Below, in pieces: positions 59,449 to 64,000 of a stretch of 64,000 bases of DNA. The DNA lies in contig CM060884.1 of the NCBI GenBank assembly GCA_030762935.1, forward strand, positions 77,019,696-77,083,695, in the 5' to 3' direction. Below the pieces are notes generated by a model. It was not told the origin of the DNA, did not search any database, and was given only the letters and a program-made list of their open reading frames with translations. The translations under genes were made by a program, and so were the position numbers. Source of the stretch: Hymenopus coronatus. Taxonomy: Eukaryota > Arthropoda > Insecta > Mantodea > Hymenopodidae. The first letter of the stretch is position 1. Each line of letters opens with the position of its first letter.

Positions 59449-59850
59449 CTAGAGCTGACACATTTCTCTCATTAATTGTTTACCTCTATAGCAAATGTCC
59501 TCCATCCTGCATAAGGCACAACTCAACACGTCGTACTGGAGGACTCTGTTGTCAATAGCTTTGTGATGTTGTGCTTCAGATCGTCCAATGTGGCGTAAAC
59601 CCTGTCTTTTAAGTAACCCCATTAAAAGAAATTCGGCGATGTCAAATCCGGAGATCTCGGTGGCCACAGGTTCCTGGAAATTATCCGGTCGTCAAAGAAC
59701 TTTGCAATTAGATTCATGGATTCATTTGATATATGACATGTAGCGCCATCTTGCTGAAAATATCCTTGACTCAGCTTTATATCGTACTGCATTTTCACGT
59801 TGACTACAAGAACAAAATGTCGAAACAGCTGCCAACAATGCAATTAGGAA
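59449..59850 (-). pseudogene. Transposase C-terminal fragment (Tc1/mariner superfamily DDE)
   Basis: Two overlapping minus frames join across a frameshift. The first (59843-59622) reads GYFQQDGATCHISNESMNLI then WPPRSPDLTSPNFF. The second continues MGLLKRQGLRHIGRSEAQH and ends near MREMCQL. FQQDGA-x-H (second catalytic Asp) and WPPRSPDLTPxDFFLWG are the hallmarks of a common insect DDE transposase group; here a frameshift and PN for LD destroy the third acidic position. Upstream coding is absent. Confidence 0.85.
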
Positions 59851-60328
59851 TAAAACATAAACATCTGCGCATCTAGTGACAAGGAATCGAAACTCCAAAA
59901 CATTCTGCTTAATTTGGTGCTAAAATTGGGTCATTGAATGAATTACCAATGGAATAATTAAAGAAAGAAATACATAAATCACTCTGTAGCTTGTTGAGTA
60001 TTTGCCAGAGCTGTAACGATATTCTTGCCTGTTGTGTCGGCCATCCTTTGAACTTTATATACAAGAGAATGCATTTCGGGGTTAAAACGCATTCTCTCTC
60101 AGCAGTTTATGTTAAACACATTCTCTTTACAGAAGCTCTCGAGGGCAATGCGGTTATGTAGAACTGGAGTGAGAATCAGATAGCACTGTTCCGTGTCTAG
60201 GATACCACGTGAACTTCAGTACAAACTATCGAGCCAGATGAGACTGGCATTCGGGAGAGGTCGGGGCTCGCCGCGCCCTCTGGCCCTGGGATTTTTTCCT
60301 GGTTTTCCCTGAGACGCTGAACATAAAA
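59851..60328. other. Mostly single-copy, possible SINE-like tail
   Basis: 60255-60315 is GC-rich and contains TTTTTTCCTGGTTTTCCCTG. No second copy is seen in the window. Confidence 0.35.
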
Positions 60329-60546
60329 TGAATTAATATTTCAAGTAAAGGTGCAGTTATATATAAGTTTAATAATGGATTACAATAAACTTTGTTTATA
60401 ATATGGGTCGTATTGACAATATTATTTGAAGGTGGATTTAATTGTAATTTTATGAAGATTTATAGAATGATTATAGCTCTGTAATGTGCACACATCGCCC
60501 GTCATTCTCGTTATTAGACGAGATAAGTCGTAACAAAGTAGGTGTG
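60329..60546 (+). other. Nuclear copy of mitochondrial 12S rRNA 3' end (numt)
   Basis: In order: AGTAAAGGTGCAGTTATATA, GGATTACAATAAACTTTG, TTGAAGGTGGATTTAATTGT, GTGCACACATCGCCCGTCAT and GATAAGTCGTAACAAAGTAG. These are the conserved helices at the 3' end of arthropod mitochondrial small-subunit rRNA, in sense orientation. The homology stops at GTAGG and is replaced by a GTGTGTGTG run, with nuclear sequence on both sides. It cannot be a functional rRNA gene at this length. Confidence 0.9.
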
Positions 60547-61035
60547 TGTGTGTACCACGGTTCCTTCTTCATCTTTCAGGTGTAACTTGAGGCTTTGCTG
60601 GCAGATGGCGCGGTTGCTTGCCCCGAGTGAAACTCTCTTCCCCCTGGTTGCGTTGGTTGAGGCTAGGTGCCTCCTTCCGGCCTGCCGGCGTCTGTATAGC
60701 CTGCCATATAATTAACAGTGCGTCTCTGCGCTTAGATCAGTCGTTTCCCCTCCAATAAAACAGTAGTACTTGATGGCAGTTACCGAGGTGTCCCCCGCCA
60801 TTAACACAAACTCTCTAGGCACAAACTAATCGGGGGACATCTCAGGACGGATTAACATGTCTAGCACGTGTGCTTATTTAAATGCTACATTTTTATTGCT
60901 TATATTTATTGTGTTAGTAAAATCCGCCACGTAATGCACTTTTTGGGGATATTGACATAAAGAAGTTCAACTTTACAGTAAACCCATTTTGAAATAGGTT
61001 TGTTATATTTTATATTACCCTTAACTCGTGTGGAA
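60547..61035. other. Single-copy, moderately GC-rich flank
   Basis: No repeat match. It begins right at the numt breakpoint with a short GT run. Short inverted words are present (GGTGTCCCCCGCC and GGGGGACATC, 60790-60845). Confidence 0.4.
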
Positions 61036-61965
61036 AATATCTGCTGTGATCCATTCATATAACTTTCTCTACATTTTTGTAACACCATATTGTTAAAAAA
61101 CTTATACTTCCATTTACTTCATGCTAATCGAGAAAAAATTAGCAGAAATAGTCTTATTCAAAGCTAAAACAAAAAACAAGGAATATCTAAAAAAAAAAAC
61201 GACGTATTCCACGAAAAAAATGTATATAACATAAATTGTGTGATTTAATGTGCTCTACATTTTTTGTGTGGTAAGTTTTTGTCCATTTCTTACGGTTTAG
61301 TAGTTATGCCAAATTTCGTAAAATTCATCCAGAATAAAGTAGTCTTCAGAGGCTATTCCCAGAAACTTCAAAAAAAAATGGCGTGTTATTTATGGACGCT
61401 CTTTAACTGCTTTGGTTCTCAGCGTCCCATTCTATATTAGGCGTGAAAGATCGCTTAATTTTGCTCAGAGGCCTCTCTATCAGGCTTGAGGTTCTTTTAC
61501 GTGCCGTAAATCTACGACACGGGACCCACGGCTTTACTTCCCTTCCGAAAGCCATGCTAAGGATTTTTACGCCCGAAAAAATCCATCGTCCTCCGCCGGG
61601 TTTGAACCCGCGACCTTGGGTATATGAAGTCAGCATGGTAACCATTACACCACGGAGGGCGACCAGAAAATTCAAGATATAGACATTTTATTTGTCAGGT
61701 AAATTTCTTTAATATATTATATTTTAATCAAAATCTTTAGAGCAATTTTTAAGGAAATCAAAATATTCGAAAAAGTTCCATGTAAAGGATAGTTTGCGCT
61801 GCTGGGATTTATTTGAAAATCTTCGTGTCGCATCCTTGGAAGATACCAAACTTAAATACCAAGATTGGTATTCAACGGTCTTTTCGTTTTGAGCTATACT
61901 GTCCACAGACAGACATACACACTCACATACACATACAGGGTCCTTTTTCTGAAAATCCTTTTTAC
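61036..61965 (-). repeat. LTI family copy split by a SINE-A
   Basis: Modules 10-6 in 61036-61373 (module 9 deleted), and modules 6-3 in 61662-61965. CCAGAAACTTCAA (61358) and CCAGAAAATTCAA (61663) are the target duplication of the SINE. The copy ends at module 3, where it joins a plus head. Confidence 0.9.
61374..61661 (-). mobile_element. SINE-A copy, full length with complete tRNA-like head
   Basis: On the minus strand: GCCCTCCGTGGTGTAATGG (A box), GGTCGCGGGTTCAAACCCGG (B box), GGCACGTAAAAGAACCTCAA, GAGGCCTCTGAGCAAAATTA, and a 3' end GTCCATAAATAACACGCCAT followed by T-rich sequence. This is the best copy in the window (288 bp). Confidence 0.95.
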
Positions 61966-62510
61966 TTTCTCTACACGTACTATGTACATAGTGTATAGAG
62001 AAGGTATTGTAATGCACCCAAAAAATTCGATACCGAGATTTCACCGGAAATACATGTTTTGGGTCCCCCTGAATCCAAAAAAAAACATTTTTAGAAAAAG
62101 GTTCGTGTGGAATTTTTTTCGAAAATTTTGATTTTCTCAAAATAGCTCTAACGATTTTGATTAAAATATCGTATATTAAAGATATTTACCTGACAAATAA
62201 TATGTATATCTTGAATTTTCTGGGAATAGCCTCTGAAGACTACTTTATTCTGGATGAATTTTACGAAATTTACATAACTGCTAAACCGTAAGAAATGGAC
62301 AAAAACTTGCCACACAAAAAATGTAGGGCACATTAAAATACACAATTTATGTTATATACATGTTTTTCGAGGAGTTGATCGTTTTTTGAGATTTTTCCTT
62401 GTTTTTGGTTTCAGCTTTGAAAAACTTGGACTTGTCTCATGCAGGAATTTGTCAACACGTTTTCATACAAAGAAAGGAACTTCAGTCACCTAGTAACCAG
62501 CTTTCTTGTA
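61966..62510 (+). repeat. LTI family copy, modules 1 to 9
   Basis: Very well-preserved head palindrome (61969-62000), module 2, then a jump past module 3-4 to module 5-9. It ends within module 9 (AGTAACCAGCTTTC). Confidence 0.92.
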
Positions 62511-62514
62511 TAGA

Positions 62515-62720
62515 AAGCTTTTGTCCCTCCCTTACGGTTTAGCAGCGACGCGAAATGCAGAATAACAATGTGTTGAGACATAGAAACATTGTGTGTTTCA
62601 AAGGGCTCTAAATCTATTGTATAGTAAGCTTTTGTCCCTCCCTTACGGTTTAGCAGCGATGCAGAATAACAATGTGTTGAGACATAGAAACATTGTGTTT
62701 GTCACGTAAATATTTTATAC
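62515..62720. repeat. 111-bp direct duplication of LTI module 7
   Basis: AAGCTTTTGTCCCTCCCTTA starts copies at 62515 and 62626. Both contain GAATAACAATGTGTTGAGAC. It is an LTI module 7/6 segment on the minus strand. Confidence 0.88.
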
Positions 62721-63375
62721 ACGCTATTTTAATCACAATCGTTACAAGACTTTTTGAGTACATCCACATTTTGTAAACATTCTTTCTCTATGTAAAGGGT
62801 AGTTTGGGGTGGGGGCATTTTTCTCAAAATCTTTGTGTCGCATCCTTGGAATACACTAAACTTACATACCGACTTTTCGCTTTTCAGTTATTGTGTTCAC
62901 AGACACATGGACATTTTTCTAAAATGCTTTATTTGGATACACGGGACTCTAAAACGTCTCGGTATCGAATTTTTGGGTGGAATGCAATACCGTCTCTATG
63001 CACTATATATAGTACGTGTAGAGAAAGTAAAGAGTGTGAAACTGCTTCTATTTCATGCTACTCGAGATAAGTACTTTCAGAAATTGTCTTATTACTTGCT
63101 TCCTTATAAGTAGAAGGGAAATAACGCAGTACATTAGGATAAAGCGATAGTCAAATGTTTTAGATGCTGGTTGCTATGTTGTTGAAATTCATTTCTTTGC
63201 CTTGCCAGGCGTTTCCCCATCCTCATATGAGGAGAGCATTTTAAAAGTGTAAGCAATAACAATAAATATATCAGAAATTGTCAAATCTACAAAAAAAAAC
63301 AAAAAAACAAAAAAAAAAGTGTGTATGTGAATAATTGTGTTTTAAAGGAGATGTACATTTGTATTGCCTATCGCT
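62721..63375 (-). repeat. Two LTI minus fragments
   Basis: 62721-63025 is modules 6-1 with the head ending ACGTGTAGAGAAAGTAAAG. 63026-63375 is modules 9-7 with an A-rich run in module 8. Confidence 0.82.
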
Positions 63376-64000
63376 TACGTTTACCAGTTACTCATATAGA
63401 ATAAAGAGATCGTGAGGGGCTATCCGCAGGAAAGTGAAGATGCACATCTTATTGGTCATGTCAATAAGCAGTATACGTTTACTAGTTATTCATATAGAAT
63501 AAAGAGATCGTGAGGGGCTATCCGCAGGAAAGTGAAGATGCACATCTTATTGGTCATGTCAATAAGCAGTATACGTTTACTAGTTATTCATATAGAATAA
63601 AGAGATCGTGAGGGACTATCCGCAGGAAAGTGAAGATGCACATCTTATTGGTCATGTCAATAAGCAGTATACGTTTACTAGTTATTCATATAGAATAAAG
63701 AGATCGTGAGGGGCTATCCGCAGGAAAGTGAAGATACACATCTTATTGGTCATGTCAATAATCAGTATACGTTTACCAGTTATTCATATAGAATAAAGAG
63801 ATCGTGAGGAGCTATCCGCAGGAAAGTGAAGATACACATCTTATTGGTTATGTCAATAATCAGTATACGTTTACTAGTTATTCATATAGAATAAAGAGAT
63901 CGTGAGGGGCTATTCGCAGGAAAGTGAAGATATACATCTTATTGGTCATGCCAATAAGCAGTATACGTTTACTAGTTATTCATATAGAATAAAGAGATCG
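63370..64000. repeat. 98-bp satellite derived from LTI modules 7-6
   Basis: AGAGATCGTGAGGGGC recurs at 63405, 63503, 63601, 63699, 63797, 63895 and 63993, an exact 98-bp step with a few base changes. The unit (TTTACTAGTTATTCATATAG, AATAAAGAGATCG, GCACATCTTATTGGTCATG) aligns with LTI minus-strand sequence from module 7 into module 6. The array runs off the end of the window. Confidence 0.96.

Noticed and set aside
60329..60546. A functional rRNA gene
   Set aside because: Only the 3' 218 bases of 12S are present and the flanks are nuclear.
61600..61661. A possible tRNA gene at a SINE-A head
   Set aside because: Although GCCCTCCG and CGGCGGAGG could partly pair, the same unit is repeated with the same 3' body at other loci, so it is a SINE head.
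61724..62140. Recurrent LTI-encoded frame (VSHPWKIP ... FELCCPQTH) seen in many copies
   Set aside because: It crosses the variable (GT)n tract and is broken differently in each copy, with no start or stop conserved. Similarity reflects DNA homology only.
63370..64000. A CRISPR-like or phage repeat array
   Set aside because: Exact 98-bp head-to-tail units derived from a dispersed element; no spacers.

Overview
The window is eukaryotic, repeat-dominated intergenic DNA from an animal, most likely an insect. Three things point that way. Its transposon relics are animal types (mariner-like, hAT with a BED finger, tRNA-derived SINEs). A nuclear mitochondrial fragment matches the 3' end of an arthropod-type 12S rRNA. 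The bulk is AT-rich with no bacterial gene structure. A large-genome (perhaps polyneopteran) insect is a guess. I found no intact host protein-coding gene; most long open frames are artefacts of tandem repeats whose unit is a multiple of three.

The dominant component is one interspersed family, called LTI here, present in tens of full or broken copies on both strands and covering roughly half of the window. Its modules in + order are: 1, a head palindrome centred on ACTATGTACATAGT; 2, CGATACCGAGATTTCACCGG; 3, a (GT)n stretch then CTGTGGACAGCATAGCTC; 4, GATGCGACACGAAGATTTTC; 5, a C-run then ACTACCCTTTACATGG; 6, AATGTATATCTTGAATTTTC; 7, CTAAACCGTAAGAGATGGAC; 8, GTGGAGTTGATCGTTTTTGA; 9, CATAGCAACCAGCTTTTGAC; 10, GTCATGTGAATGGAACACAT then CAGATTTT. 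The copy at 42192-43301 shows that modules 9-10 are also present inverted in front of module 1. The complete element is therefore about 1.1 kb with terminal inverted repeats of about 260 bp; most copies have lost one end.

Layout: 1-3036 TG minisatellite; 3-8.6 kb LTI copies around a GC-rich single-copy island (5.9-6.36 kb); 8.6-11.5 kb a CA/GACA array grown inside module 3 of an LTI copy; 11.5-17.3 kb LTI copies; 17.66-18.34 kb an inverted tRNA-like head followed by a 92-bp tandem array; 19.1-21.8 kb three stacked TG-rich arrays; 22-25.4 kb LTI copies with a mariner derivative; 25.5-26.7 kb a SINE whose tail is amplified in tandem; 27-29 kb LTI; 29-34.4 kb SINEs, a possible non-LTR fragment, a 2.47-kb hAT element with an 8-bp target duplication, and a 1.3-kb mariner; 37.2-39.1 kb a 28-bp minisatellite; 39.6-51.6 kb LTI copies with two mariner relics and a SINE; 51.8-53.3 kb a second array of the SINE-tail unit in the opposite orientation; 53.6-53.9 kb a 170-bp duplication; 54-59.4 kb LTI; 59.4-59.85 kb a transposase fragment; 60.33-60.55 kb the 12S numt; 61-63.4 kb LTI with a SINE; 63.37-64 kb a 98-bp satellite built from an LTI piece and running off the end.

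The common thread is satellite birth from mobile DNA. At least four arrays can be traced to a segment of a dispersed element (LTI module 3, LTI modules 6-8, a SINE tail, a tRNA-like SINE head). A mariner derivative with the same inverted junction at two loci looks like a rearranged element that was itself copied.
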